Below are positions 21,520 through 34,200 of a stretch of 64,000 nucleotides of DNA, piece after piece; positions within the stretch are counted from its first letter, which is position 1, and every line of letters starts with the position of its first letter. Under the pieces are notes generated by a model. It was given only the letters and a program-made list of their open reading frames with translations, searched no databases and was not told where the DNA came from. Made by a program: the position numbers and the translations under genes. The stretch comes from Isoetes taiwanensis (lineage: Eukaryota; Streptophyta; Lycopodiopsida; Isoetales; Isoetaceae), in contig JAJEKV010000040.1 of NCBI GenBank assembly GCA_021234155.1, forward strand, positions 4,241,229 to 4,305,228, written 5' to 3'.

Positions 21520-23387
21520 TTCTTTACATTTTTTGCTACTCTCAAACTTAAAAGTTCAAACTTCCTTTCAATTGGAATACCATGCAATCTAACTTCAACA
21601 TCTAGTTCTAGTGACACTATACTACCTCTTTTTCATAATGAATTAAGACAAGATTTTGTTTTAACCAATCCATACTCAAGATAGCTTCATATTGACCCAG
21701 ACTTAGTATCTCAAGATCAACTCTAGATGCTAAATCACAAATTTGAAATGGTAAGGTCGATACTAAAGCTTGAGTAAACTTGATCTTTCCATCAGTCATG
21801 TCCACACTTTGCATTGCATGGCCTTTGCTTGACGAACCAAGTTGTTTAACAATCTTCGGCGACATAGAACTATTGGTGCTGCCACAATCGATCAAAAATT
21901 TAACTGGATATCCAAGAATTTTACCTGGTACATGAATCACTCCAGTCTGAGCTGTAGGCTGACTTCCATCAATAGATGCATATACGCGCATGGGCCCCTG
22001 GACAATGTCTTCAATAGTAATGGCTCGAGCCTGCATGGGTTGTTAGCCTCGATTAACCCTAGAAGTATTTCCAACTCGCAGATTGGATATTCTATAAGCA
22101 GTCTTACATTGTTGCATTTTTTGCAGACATTCCGTTACCCAATGACCCACCTGCTGACAATGAAAGCACTTATGCTCCCTATATAATTTAACTTATCAGC
22201 TTCAAGTTGGTTCTATGCACTGCTCGTATTTTTCAACGTCATATTAGTTTCAACAATTATCGAAGTGATTCCAACCTGGGTCATCATTTGTATGCTTCCT
22301 TTATATTAGCAGCTCTAATTCCTTCTCCTAGACTAGAATATGTAACATCTTAGATTAAAAAAGACAGCTTTGGTTTCAAGCCCTTGACGTACTTATCAGC
22401 CATCGAATGGAGGTCCATAAGGCTGCAATTGCTGAAACTTAACCCTATGGTGTTCAACTGATTTTGTTTGTACCAAGTTCAAGAAATCATCCATCTTTGA
22501 ACTTGTATCTCACAGGCAGGTATTGCAACTGAAAAGCTTTTCAAAACACATCCCAATCAATATCACCAAAAGTGAGCTTGTGTGTTTTCTTATAGTCATA
22601 CTACCAAATCTTGGCAAAACTGGTGAGCAATAAGTCCGCAATGACAGATTTTTGCTTCTCAAGCGTCTTCTTTACACTAAAATAGAATTCAATATTAGGA
22701 GCTATGCGTCTGCATTGTCTCCCGTAATATCTTTTCCCGTAAAGCTTTCATGTTTGATATTACGAAGAATATTATTTATTTCATCCACTTCAGGATCGTT
22801 CTGGAGTAAATCCAGAGGTTGCTGAACTCCTTGCAATATCTGGCCTAACATTTGCACCGCAGCGTTATCATCCCCTCCTTCCATGATAACCTATAATCAA
22901 TTTAGCCAAGTTTGTTGGATTTCTAACAAAAAGAATCAAGTTGTACTCTTAACAGATTGTTAAATTCCAAACTGAGAATTAAGGACATAAGTTGACGTGA
23001 TCCATACACGCATACGTCTATCCTCTCAGGAGGAATTCATAGAGTGCTATTCGGGCTCGCTTTCATGTTTTACTTTCCAAAGCTTCATGTAGGCTAGGAC
23101 AATTCCCATTGTCCGAGAACTCCAATTTCATATAACATGGCTATGATGTGAAAGATGTAACACTATGGGCTCCCTTTCCCCCTCAGACTCTAGGCTGGGT
23201 GTCTTGGGGCTGGATATCTCTAACAGAGAGGAATATCCCCTATCTTATGCTCCCGCTTCATCATCACTTGATATGTTAATAATTTCCTTCTCCTCGCTAT
23301 CGCTTGAAATATCAATAATCTCAGTTTCTCCGGCCCAATAACCAAAACAATGGTTAGTGATCAAAAACTCTAGCTCTGATACCAAAA

Positions 23388-25028
23388 TGAAATGCTCATA
23401 GCGCATTTGACACTTGAATCATAAAAAAAAAAAATTGAAGTCTGGAAAATCGTTTATATTAAGATAGGAATAATAACTAATAAAATATTACTTAGGAACG
23501 TTGAGGATTTTGTAATTCTCATCGCCTGGGGTCGAGCTGATGTGGTATGAATCTTAAAAGAATGTTTGCTAAAGAATTTAATCTAAATGTCACATATCAC
23601 ATGCACAACCGTAGGTGAATGGTTGAAAGGCAATGTGTAAGAAGCTCCAAAGTTCTTCTAGTTGATGCTAACTATGCCAGTCAGCGACATCCTCTGGTTC
23701 TGCTCTATCTGGAAAAGAAGTAAGGATAAGGTTAGTCCTGGAAAAGGACTAAGAGGGCAACCGTCACCTGGGCCCAAAGTAACCTGGGAAGAAATAAACA
23801 CATCATTACAACACAACTTCATCAGTTAATATTATCCAGGGATGATCAATCCCTCACTTGGATCCACTTGTCTATCATTCGCGACATGCTATATGCTTAT
23901 ATACCAATCACCTGGTATGTATGTATGTTGCTCTTCTGCCTGGATCCCTTTGGCATCGACAAAGGGGCGGGTTCATTCAAGCAGTTAATTCTTATCTTAT
24001 TATAATCATTCACTTAAACGAGGTACAATCACAATAAATAAGAACTAAAAAATAAACCACTAGCAAAACATAACTGCAAAATAATTTATAGGAAAGAACT
24101 TAAATATACATAGTAAAAGAAATACGGCATCCAACGTTAAAAAGAATGGTGAGACAAAAAATAAACGTCCTATGTTGGATTTGAACCTAGAATCACAAAA
24201 CAACAACCCAAGATACCAACCAACTAAACTACGAGCCTTTTGGTAAAATGACAAAGCAAATAATTTTAAAATGGATGAAAAAAGAAATAAAGGAGAAATA
24301 CAAAGAGGTCGGAAGATCAAGAGAGGTCGAAACAGGTCGGAATGAAGTTGGATCTCAAAGGAACATGGTTGATTTTGAAGCAAATATAGATCTGAGACAC
24401 GATGATTCATCATAAGCCATGAATTTGATGTGAAGGAGAAGATACAGGGCATCACGGTTTAAGGTTCAGCTATGGCTATTGAGGTTTTGCAAATGGTATT
24501 CGACATAAAACACAACTCTGGAGTAAACATAAGGCCTCATAGCTTCCTCACAAAGGTATGAATCCATTCAATTCTCTGCAAAACAACCCATCAATGGTTT
24601 CTTATGGAAGAAGTAAGATTCGCAAGCAAGGAAAAGAAAAGAAAAGAAACAAACAATATACCAATATTAATGGCTCCAAGCCATCACAGATTCCCATGGG
24701 TTTTAGCTCTGGTTAACCCACCAGTTCGGATTTCTCTCCTAGAGCAAGGCCTGCTGGCGCTGGCAGAGGCTTGGATTTCGACCCATAAGAGAACTTTTTT
24801 TATACTATTAGGATTCCAAAGTTAGAAAAATATCCTCTCCTTTCCAATTAATAAGAAGTCTTCCTATTCTTATAGATTTTTATCTAGTTTATCTCCTCTA
24901 ATCCAGATATTCACTCTATTTTTTCTCAGATATCTACCGTATCTTAATATAGATACTGTATCCAATTTGTTTCACAACCACTGCAATTCTTTTTCATAAT
25001 TAAATACTTCTAAAACGATGTTGCATCA
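23388..25028 (-). mobile_element. Candidate 5' LTR of the gypsy element
   Basis: On the + strand the segment starts TGAAATGCTC directly beside the primer site and could end at TTGCATCA (25028), giving TG...CA ends and about 1.64 kb. The outer 500 bp are confirmed as LTR by homologous pieces at 17.5-18.2 kb. The inner part has no second copy in the window, so the full length is inferred. A tRNA-like block at about 24170-24235 (- strand boxes resembling TAGTTTAGTTGGTTGG and GGTTCAAATCC) lies within it and may be a SINE relic. Confidence 0.5.
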
Positions 25029-26699
25029 GATGTCCATAAAATGTCTATTTGCACTTGCATCTTTGGTTAAATCCGATAAATAGACCATGCTAAACTCTCT
25101 AAAGTGCTCCCTGTTAGAAGAAGCTTTAATACAATAAACTCAATTCTCCAATCATAATAAGCACAACATAATGTTGCTGATGAACCCATTCTAAATTGTG
25201 AACTTGTTTTCTTCATTTGAGGGTTTCTTGCCTTCCATATACAGGCATCTAATTCTGGAACCATTAAAGAAGCATATGCGTTTACAAATTTGGGAACCAT
25301 TAAAGAAATATATGCTGCATATTTGTTGCATTTGATTGGAGACAAAAGAGACATGATGCAAATAGGTGGCATAATATAAGAACAGTGAATACATATATGA
25401 ATTTTTTGCTGCAATAGACAGATGGGTGTTAAAACTTATAGCTGCACATTTGCTTGGTGCATAGAGCTATATGCTTGCAAGAAGGTGAAAAGGGTGTGCA
25501 ACGACTTCCATAGTATGTTATCTAAGCATGCTAAAGAATGTAAGCTTCTCAATCGGTTCCATTTCTTGCTTACAGAGTAGTAAAAGGAAAGCATCAAAGC
25601 AAAAGGCAAGTTGGAGGTCAAATCCAGCAGAGAAATGGACGAATGCAGGGGAACTGAATTTTTTTTGCGACTTCCAAACAATGAAACCAAGACATAAAAT
25701 ACTTACTGTAGATGGTGAAAATGCCGGTGGAAGGGCCTGTAAAATTTATTTAATGAAGCATCCACTAATAAATGCTGCAATAACAAAAAGAACATATCTT
25801 AGATACCCAAAGCATCTGTATAGAGGAACAGTCAGGAAATATTTATCCCTCGTGGATAAACAAATCCTGAAATTGATGCACAAATCTACAACAGAATGTT
25901 AAAACAACTCTTGAACAATACGATTCTGACTAAAAATGCTAAACCTTCAAAAGAAAACGTCTTCCAATATGTGTTATCCTGTATTAAAAAAGCAAATGCA
26001 GAAGATAAATTGCTTGCCTAAGCACATTTCTACAAATCTTGAGCTTGATCAGAGGCTGGAATCCATCTAGAAAGTCCTACATGAAGATGCAGAGATGTAT
26101 TTGGCGACAGAACTGTACTCGCTTCTCAATTCTTAGTCCACTAGCATCAGCGCACTATATCTGTTGTAACAGAGACTCTCATAATAGCATGCCTTATGCT
26201 GTAACTCTGCCCAGAGGATTCCATATCGGCATTCTTACTCCATGCTGCGTTCCGGTGCCGTTCATGTCTTGCCCTACCAGAACAGAAAAGCCAAAGAAAG
26301 AACGCCATAGCCATTCTTTACGACGGCCGAGATACATCCTGCAAATGCGTCATCTTAAAGTTAATCCTTCCATCTTTATGGCAGTTCTGGCAAGATTATG
26401 AACTTATTGAAAACAATAAACATGGATATTCTTGCTGTATAGAAATACCTCAGTTATAGAGTGGCCAACAGCTTATTTGAGTCGCAAATATTTGTTGACA
26501 TGTTTATAAATAATGTCCCAAGAGCACCTTTCTTGCACTTCTGCATCCGCTGCTACTGCCAGCTGATCTATGGCCTAAATCTAAAAGCCTTGCTTCATTG
26601 GATTCAGAGCTATACATCTATAAACCAGGCAACAAACCAGCGATTCTTTGCACAGATTTATGCTTGAATAAATTCAAAATGAAATACAGAGGCCTACCT
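25029..26699. other. Gene-free intergenic DNA
   Basis: A few mid-length frames (for example 25528-25902 and 26039-26401 on +) have no recognisable domain or splice partners and are not called. An internal short duplication (GGAACCATTAAAGAA..TATGC) occurs near 25255-25315. Nothing else is supported. Confidence 0.4.
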
Positions 26700-27270
26700 T
26701 TTTTTTTTTTGAAGAACTGTGTCAGCAATATATTAAAAGAATGGTAATGTTACAAAGCAAGTGAGGAGGAAGGAGAACTGCCCCAAAGAGACAACCATAC
26801 CTCGACACTCCACAACAAACTCACAGAAAAACTGCAACTCTACTGCTGTACAAACTGACCATCACCATCTATAACACTTAAGAAGTCCCGGCAAATGGCA
26901 AACTTTCGCTCTACTAATCCCGGGAACACCAGAAAGCTTTGAAATAACCTACCTATTTTTAGCCAAGGCACAAAATGCGACTATATCGGCTTCAAACCTC
27001 CTTGTGCTAGTTGGAAGAGGTAGGTCCGACATGTTTTCTGAGACAGATCCGAAAAGTATTTGCTGTTGTTAGCCTTCCAGCGACAACAATGGTCACATGG
27101 CGCTAAGGTAAGCTATAAATGCGATGGAGAATCACGGCTTAGCCGGATACAAGCATCAGGTTTCCATTTTCAAGCAGCTCTAACCCTGTTACTCCGGAGC
27201 TCCAGAGCAAGCGTCTGTTCTAATCCGGCAGAATGGCGAGAACAGATGATCCGCCATCCCCTTTTTTTTT
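26700..27270 (-). mobile_element. Possible LINE 3'-UTR fragment
   Basis: A T-run at 26698-26712 followed by GAAGAACTGTGTCAGCAATATATT resembles the reverse complement of a LINE 3' end with its poly(A). A comparable T-run plus GAAGGACGACAATC block occurs at 50817. The remainder to 27270, where another T-run occurs, has no coding content. The call rests on the tail structure alone. Confidence 0.35.
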
Positions 27271-27857
27271 TTTTTTTCTCATATTTTTTTAAGCTCTATT
27301 TTTTCCTTAGAAATCTATGTGTCGCTTTCAGAAATAAGCATTATAGACGAATATTCCAAAGACATCTTTCTAAGAGAGTTATATATGTTTTGAAAGATGG
27401 CTAATGCAAGGGGTCAAGGTTAATTTCAAAGGAAAGTTCAACGAATATTGTAGATAGGGTGGAGATATAATATTGACTATGGTGGGCATCAAAGAAAATC
27501 CTAAGGATATAATAGGAAGATATTGTATCTACATTTAAAGTGGAAGCAACGTTCAAAAGGAGATATTTCTATGGTTGATAAGAAATGGCTTTACCTTTAC
27601 TAAAAGGAAGGTCGAGTAACAAATAAAGGACTGCAAGCTTTCTAATTGGGCCGCAGAGGGAATAGCGGACATGAACAGGAACTTGTAACCAATGACCCAA
27701 ATGTTGTTATGCTCACAAGTGTCAAAAAGAATTTGCTTCCTTTTTCCCACTATTTATAGCGGTGCTGAGGTGGCAACAAAAAAAACCAGTGCTAATATTG
27801 GCTCCCTCGTTTTAACCATAGCCCAACATGATTAGTTTAAGCTAATCAATGTAACTC

Positions 27858-28112
27858 TGTCGAGACAATCACGTGATTAGCTCAAGCCATATAGGCACCA
27901 AATTACTGTGATTCAACTGTCATTAGCTCGATCTAATCACAATGATTCTCTCGGGCGAATCACGTGATTTGTTCCTGAGAATCCGAAAATTGAATCATGT
28001 GATTAACTCGAGGCATATAGGCACCAAGTTACTATGATTCAACTATCATTAGCTCGAGCTAATCACATTGATTCTCTCAGGCAAATTGCGCAATTTGCTC
28101 ACGAGAATCCAT
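27858..28112. repeat. 126-bp tandem duplication rich in palindromes
   Basis: Two copies of a 126-bp unit share blocks such as CATATAGGCACCA at 27888 and 28014. Each contains palindromes: AATCACGTGATT (27867-27878 and 27958-27969, with a CACGTG G-box core) and ATTAGCTCGAGCTAAT (28048-28063, perfect 16 bp; its partner at 27932-27947 differs at the centre). G-boxes bind bZIP/bHLH factors in plants (established), but no gene starts nearby, so a regulatory role is speculative. Confidence 0.85.
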
Positions 28113-28140
28113 AAAAGTCAAGACGGCGATATTTTGTCCT

Positions 28141-31100
28141 TTTTCAGCCAACCTTTAAACTTGTAATCATTCTATTCTCGATCACCTGAAAACCAGGTGT
28201 TTTTATTGCCGGGAAAAACAGTCGGGCGGGCTAAAATGCCGCCGTCCTTGACTTTTATGGAAGGAGTAATTTTTGTCAGGTGGAAATTTCTGGCAAAATT
28301 TCCATGACAAAAATTCTCCGACGAAATTTTATGTGACCTTGAAATTTTTTTTTCCTTCTTGCCCGGAGGATCTATGGCGCCAGAGTCCTCGCGGGCCGAT
28401 TCCTGCTAGTTTTTGATAGATTAGGGCCTAGGGTGTAGATCTTGGTTGTGGAAGGTGAGCGCCTGGCCATCGCCATGATTTTTGTCGACATTTTTTAGGA
28501 TTTTCATGATTTTTAGGCAAGATAGCTTCTTGGCGACTTTCGGGCGAAGTTTTGAAGCATTTTGGCGAAGTTTTTGAAGCATTTTTGGCTATTTCTAAGC
28601 ATCGCGTGAAGAAGCTTTTGCTTTTGTGTTTTGTGTTTTTATGTTGTAATATTTTCTTCTTACTCTGTCTTTGTTGCAGAGTTCAAAAAGTATCAAGAAA
28701 GCAAATTTTTTGAGGTTTGGATCCAAAGGCCATTCTAAGAAAAATGGTTGCCGTGTTTGGATCCACGCTTAAAATGGAGAAGCGACTCCCGGTAACCACT
28801 AGGGTGTTATCTTGGATTTTCCGCCTTGAAGATCAAATCGGGTGTTAGACAGGGATCTGCAAATACCTCGAGGCATTTTACTTCGGCGCTGAGGCAATCG
28901 GCTTTTTGCATGTGTATGGACTCCATAGTATGCTCTCATGTCAAGGAAGTTTCCAATTGGCTTCCCTCGCACCGCGATATGGATATGGATCGAAAACCAA
29001 AATGACCTGGCGAACATCTCCACCGGTGAGGGGGGCTCGAAACCATTCCATGACAGCAAGATTGATATGAAACTTATGTGTTGAAATTTTTTTTTTCCTT
29101 CGGAATAATTTATGGTTGAAATTTATGGAAAACAACAGCAATGAGATTGAAATTTCACCTTGAAAAATCAAGGTGATTTAGCCTATAATTTGATTTTTGG
29201 TCACTAAAATTTATGTTGTAAATGATTTTCTAACGAAAAAAAAAAGCTTCTTGGCGAACTTTGAAATTTTTGAAAATTCAGCGGGGAGTTTTGCGGCAAA
29301 ACAAGTGTCTGGCACTCTTGTAAAGATGGCCGCTTTTGTGTTTTTGTGTTTTATGTTGTAATATTTTCTTCACTGTCTTTGTTGCGGATCTGCAAAATCA
29401 AATTTCGATTTTTGTAAATTTTTGGATCGGGCCATTCTAAGAAAAATGGGGGCTTGAAATTTGAATCCCGCTAAAAATTTTCTAACCACGGCGTTTTCCA
29501 CCGCCTTGAAGATCAAATCGGCGGCGACAATGCAAATGAACCTTTGGGACGGTTGCTCAAATCCTCCGCTTAACCTGAGACGGCAGATCAGGCGCTGCAA
29601 TCAGGTGGAGATCAAGTGGATTTTTCGGCTTGAAAGAACAGGGTGTTTTGGGGCGAAATTTCAAGGCCCCTTTTTTTTCGTAAAAGAAAAGGTCGGTGAA
29701 ACAGCTGACACTGTTTCACAGCGAAACAGCTCGCTCTCGACCTTTTCTTATTACAAAAATTCGCTCGAGCCAATCACGTTCACCTAATGTTGACACCTAA
29801 GTTAAAAGTGGGGAGAGCCAGTAAAGTAAACAACTCTACGTAGCCGATTTGCTGTGTGCTGATATGAACGGTGCAGATCTTTTGAGGAAAAGATGTTAAC
29901 CTAACGGCGATCCTGGCATTATCGAAAAAGCCTGAAGGGAGTTTGTCCGATTGTCAGCTCTGATTTATAAACGTTAAGAGACTGGTCTTTTGGACTAGGT
30001 TGCAGTATGGTCCAATTCTTTTTCTTAGTGTTTTCAGTGGTAAATATGTACAGAACCTGTTGCCGGAACATTTTTAACTCGGTGAAGTTCAATTTTTGGA
30101 AGGAAATGCCATAGCAGAGCTTCAAATACAGCGTTCCTTGGCATTTTTTGCACTGAGCTACAAATCTTAAGATGTGTGCTTGACGAAAAACAGAGAAGGA
30201 TTACGGGAAGCAAATGAGCATTTGGCGAGAAGAAAAACCGTTGGAGTAGGCTATGGGCGGGCCAGATTAGAAAAAATTCAGGTGTTTTTTCTCCTTTTAC
30301 AGGCATTCAGATTGGCCTTCTGAAGAGACAGTAGACTGGATTTGCAAAAAGTGTGTGGTATAAGAATATGCAGCTTTGTATGCCATGAATGCTAGAGCTC
30401 CTGGATCTGGATATGCCATACTTTTACACCGAAATAATAAGAACTGGGCATGATGCCCTGATGCAAAATCAAAAGAACAACAACAACTCTTTCAATAATC
30501 AACCCTATTTTTGCTTCCATAAGAAAGAAGACCCTATTTTTTTTCCGATGCATCAGAATCACGAAGTGGAAAATGTCAAACGATTGGAATTGCCTTGTGT
30601 AATGCGATGCAAGACACAGGGCATTTCTTCAACTCAGTGCACTATCAAACATTAAGCAAATCTAATCCTTGCCTTCAACGAATCCTTTTATTTAAAATCA
30701 GCGAAATGGCAGAGCAAAAGGAAAGCGAGAAAATGAAAATGTTGAATACAGGGCCAGGATGAAATACGTTTTTGGTAATGGAGGGGAGAATTATCTAGAT
30801 TCTAGACTAATTAATTCACCATCCCCCTTTTTCTTTTACATTGTCGTAGTTGTTATTGGCATGGTTCATTTGAGACCATACATTGGTAATTGTTTTGATA
30901 AAGTCCTTCATTCTTTTTAATTCAAAGGTTTAGTGGCCTCAAATCAAAATGAGTGTATCGTATCGTGTCCTTCTGAATATCATTCATTAGTTTACTGAAC
31001 TTGCTACAGTAGTATAGGCATGATCTCTAGTAGTATAGGCATGATGTATTATGTTTGACATTTGACCATGGTTTTTTTAAAGTTGTTGAATAAATGCGGA

Positions 31101-31210
31101 GTGTTTGGTTCCATATGTAAATCATTTTGAAATTCATGATTTCAAAATTACAACCCTCTCTGCAGGACTTGGTCATCCCTTTATGCTTGTAACAAGGAAC
31201 CCTCGGGACG
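28141..31210. other. Intergenic DNA with diverged duplications, 5' flank of the kinase gene
   Basis: Two diverged direct copies lie about 715 bp apart (28540-28830 and 29290-29520). They share GCCATTCTAAGAAAAATGG, TTATGTTGTAATATTTTCTTC and CCGCCTTGAAGATCAAATCG. At 29684-29749 an inverted pair AAGAAAAGGTCG / CGACCTTTTCTT encloses a smaller GAAACAG/CTGTTTC hairpin. No gene is supported. The promoter of the receptor kinase should lie within the last kilobase, but no single TATA box can be picked with confidence. Confidence 0.5.
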
Positions 31211-34200
31211 ATGAACCTCCTCTGGATGGATAATTTCCCTTACTTGATTTTTCTTTTGCTTCCCTGCTGGGTTATCTCAGCTCATGCTGCTACCACTGAT
31301 CCAACTGAAGGTAACGACACAAATTTGTGCACTTCAGCACATGTTTTCTTGGTGAAATTAGATCATTCATGCTTGGTTTTGAATTTTCAGTCGAATTGTT
31401 ACGAACGTTTCACGACAAACTCGTGGGCGATGGCCCTGCCGTGTGGAATTTCAGTGTCGATCCATGTACAAGTAGCCTTTCATCCTGGAGAAATGTTGAT
31501 GCCGCTGACAAATTTGATGTGGCTAGTGGAGTAAATTGCGTTTGCACATACCAAAACAGCACTATTTGTCGAGTCAAAAAATTGTACTGACGACATTTTC
31601 TCTATGCATTCATGCTCTTCTATCTGTTTTCTGCTACGCTCCTGAATGCCTGTCACTCCTGCTGCAGGGTTGTTGTGAGCATGAATGTTGCAGGTCAAAT
31701 AGCACCAGAGATTGGGAATTTTACTATTCTTGAAGATCTGTAAGAGTTGATAGCTTAATGTGCTATGATTTAAGCTTAGAAGTTGTTTGGCTATATGTCA
31801 CCTTTCGTATTTTTTCCAGATGCTCATATTATAGTCTTATTAAACATTTACACAGGCCCATTTTGCTGTTGCCATTCATTGTTATTCTTGATATCATCTA
31901 AGTTATTTCTTGCCCATCTTTTGAGTCAGAAATTTAGCACAGAACAAGCTCACAGGGCCCATACCAAAGGAAATTGCTAGACTTCCAATGAAATACCTGT
32001 AAGAAATTTTTAATACTAACATTTTAGTATTTATTGTGTTGAGTAGAGGCCTTATTTAACATTTTGTGCCTTTCATTCTTTGAAACAAATAGTTCACTCG
32101 GGAAAAACAGGCTCTCTGGTACTCTGCCTCCTGAAATAGGCAACTTCTCTAGCCTGTTCACGATGTAAGTATACACTTTCAGCAAATTTGTTCCGTACCT
32201 GCTTGAAATGGTTTGCTAATAATGCATACCGTTGTTTTTGGCTAGAGGTTTAAGTTTAAACAAATTTACTGGCGCACTGCCGAAGGAAATTGGCAACCTG
32301 AAGAGCTTGCAGGAAATGTAAGAATTCCTTTCTTTAATATGCTTAAAATGGATAATAAGGGCCTTGAAAAAACCTAAGTTTTTATGTTTGTTATAACATT
32401 GTAATGTGAGTTCACCTGCACGTATTTTGAAGCTTGTATGATACATTCCCCCTACACAACACTACATTCCTGTTTAGGGGAGAAAAGGTGATGCATTAAA
32501 ACATTAGCTCCTCGAATGTACTGGTACTGATGCCTCAGAAGATGGCAATGTTCAGTAAATCCTAAGTTAAGAACGTCTAATGGTTTTCCAATTATAGCTA
32601 TTTTCTTAAATTTCGTTTGCTCTTTCTTCTAGTACCTTCGGATTGACAAATGATATGCTAGAAACTGCTTGCATTCATTTTGCTAAAGTTTGAAATCGGG
32701 CTTATCTTTCTGGACTTGTTCTCACACTTCTAGGATGTGCAAAAGTACTAATAGTTGTGATCTTCTATAGGTACTTTGATGATAATGAATTTGAAGGAGA
32801 GATTCCTGCAGAGTTCGCTAAGCTTACAAAAATAACGATCATGTGAGTAGAAATTCAATGAAAGCCATAAGCCAATACAGTAGATTATGGTTGCAATGGC
32901 AAAGTTGCAGCTGAAAGCTATTAGGTTTCAAAGCATCTTCAAACATCTTGAGAGGCACAAACAATGTTTCAGCTGTTTTGTATAAGGTGCTAGCAAAGAC
33001 TAAATATGTTATGTTAGTTGTTTTTTCAACATCATAGACAGTACAGTTTGGAATTATGTAACTCCAGTGTGTCATTTTCTCAGTCACCACTTAATGTCAC
33101 TTTCTTCTTTCATATAATGGGGAACACACAAGCCTTACATGAGTGATAAATTCAGGAGTCTCAATATTTTCTGTAAGAGGGCCAACATGTTCTTTCTAAT
33201 GTACCCAATCTGGTTGACATTTCTGCAGCCATGGGCACAATAACTATTTGAATGGATCAATTCCAGACATTTTTGAAGATACGACATTGCTGCGTACTCT
33301 GTGAGTTGCAATTTGTGAGTACCTTCTAGATTAGTTTGTTAAAAGCTGAAACTGATTGAAACATGCTAGGAAACTCTATGGGAATAAATTTCAAGGTCAA
33401 GTACCATCAAGCTTGTGGAACTTGACGAGTCTCAAAAAGGTGTAAGTAAAGTTTCTGGAATTTTTCCTAAGAGCACATTAAAGTACATTTGAGTTCTGGT
33501 TAGGTCTCTGTTAAACGCCTTGTTTGAAAGCCTAGCTTGCTGATGGGAGGAGGATATGTTTGGGATTGCACTGTTGGGTCCGTAGTTGCATAGCAAATCA
33601 CCGACATCATGACTACTTTGTTATAAAGGACGAAATATTAACAGCTGTGTGAGACTGCTTGGTTTTATGAAACAACTATTACAGCAGATCATGTCAGCTA
33701 GCTGAAAAGTTTATATAATGCAGGTACTTGGATGGAAGTGGTGTTATTTCCAACTTATCATTGCCATCAAGTTTGGTGCATTTGAAGGCACTAAACCAAC
33801 TGTATGTCTCGAAATATTTAATTTATTGAAAAATTATGACAAAATTTGAAAATGCTTTGCATGGATTGAAACAGGTCATTACGAAATTGTGGCTTGACTG
33901 GCAAAATACCTGCCCAAATTGGAGGCTTGACAAACCTCACTTACTTGTATGCAACATAACGTAGATGATTGTGGTAGCATAGATTGTGGTAAAAGTAATT
34001 CTTAATGACTTGCTGAGGTGTTGATCTCTTCAGGGACTTGAGCTTCAACAATTTTACAGGTGGAATACCAAGTACATTTGGATCACTGGCTTCCCTGGAA
34101 AAATTGTAAGTTACTCAATAAAGCATTCAATTCTGCTGTAAGTTCGTTGATAAGCTGGTTATATCATAAGCCTTGAAATATGGAAGTACAGTCCTGATGG

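Larger units (their letters stand above)
18800..23387 (-). mobile_element. Degenerate Ty3/gypsy internal region
   Basis: The - strand order is gag, PR, RT, RNase H, INT, the order of Ty3/gypsy. It has a primer site TGGTATCAGAGC at 23375-23386, 2-3 nt from the LTR edge. Gag starts near 22884 (MEGGDDNAAVQML) and reaches a CCHC knuckle CFHCQQVGHWVTEC (about 22130-22175). Protease 22036-21617 has DCGSTNSS in place of DSG. RT 21519-20719 has FFDD as the catalytic box. RNase H is at 20774-20286. Integrase begins with a zinc-binding region (about 20059-19860) and continues, broken, to about 18900. Frames are interrupted by stops and frameshifts throughout gag and integrase, so the copy is inactive. 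Confidence 0.88.

Noticed and set aside
24165-24240. tRNA gene on the - strand (D-loop and T-loop like boxes)
   Set aside because: The acceptor stem and T-stem do not pair, and it lies in a candidate LTR; kept only as a possible SINE relic.
25528-26401. Mid-length + strand frames between the gypsy element and the LINE tail
   Set aside because: No motif, no homologous repeat and no convincing splice junctions to join them.
28799-29171. - strand frames at 28.8-29.2 kb suggesting a protein
   Set aside because: The frames overlap in two phases, and part of the DNA belongs to a diverged duplicated block, without a recognisable domain.
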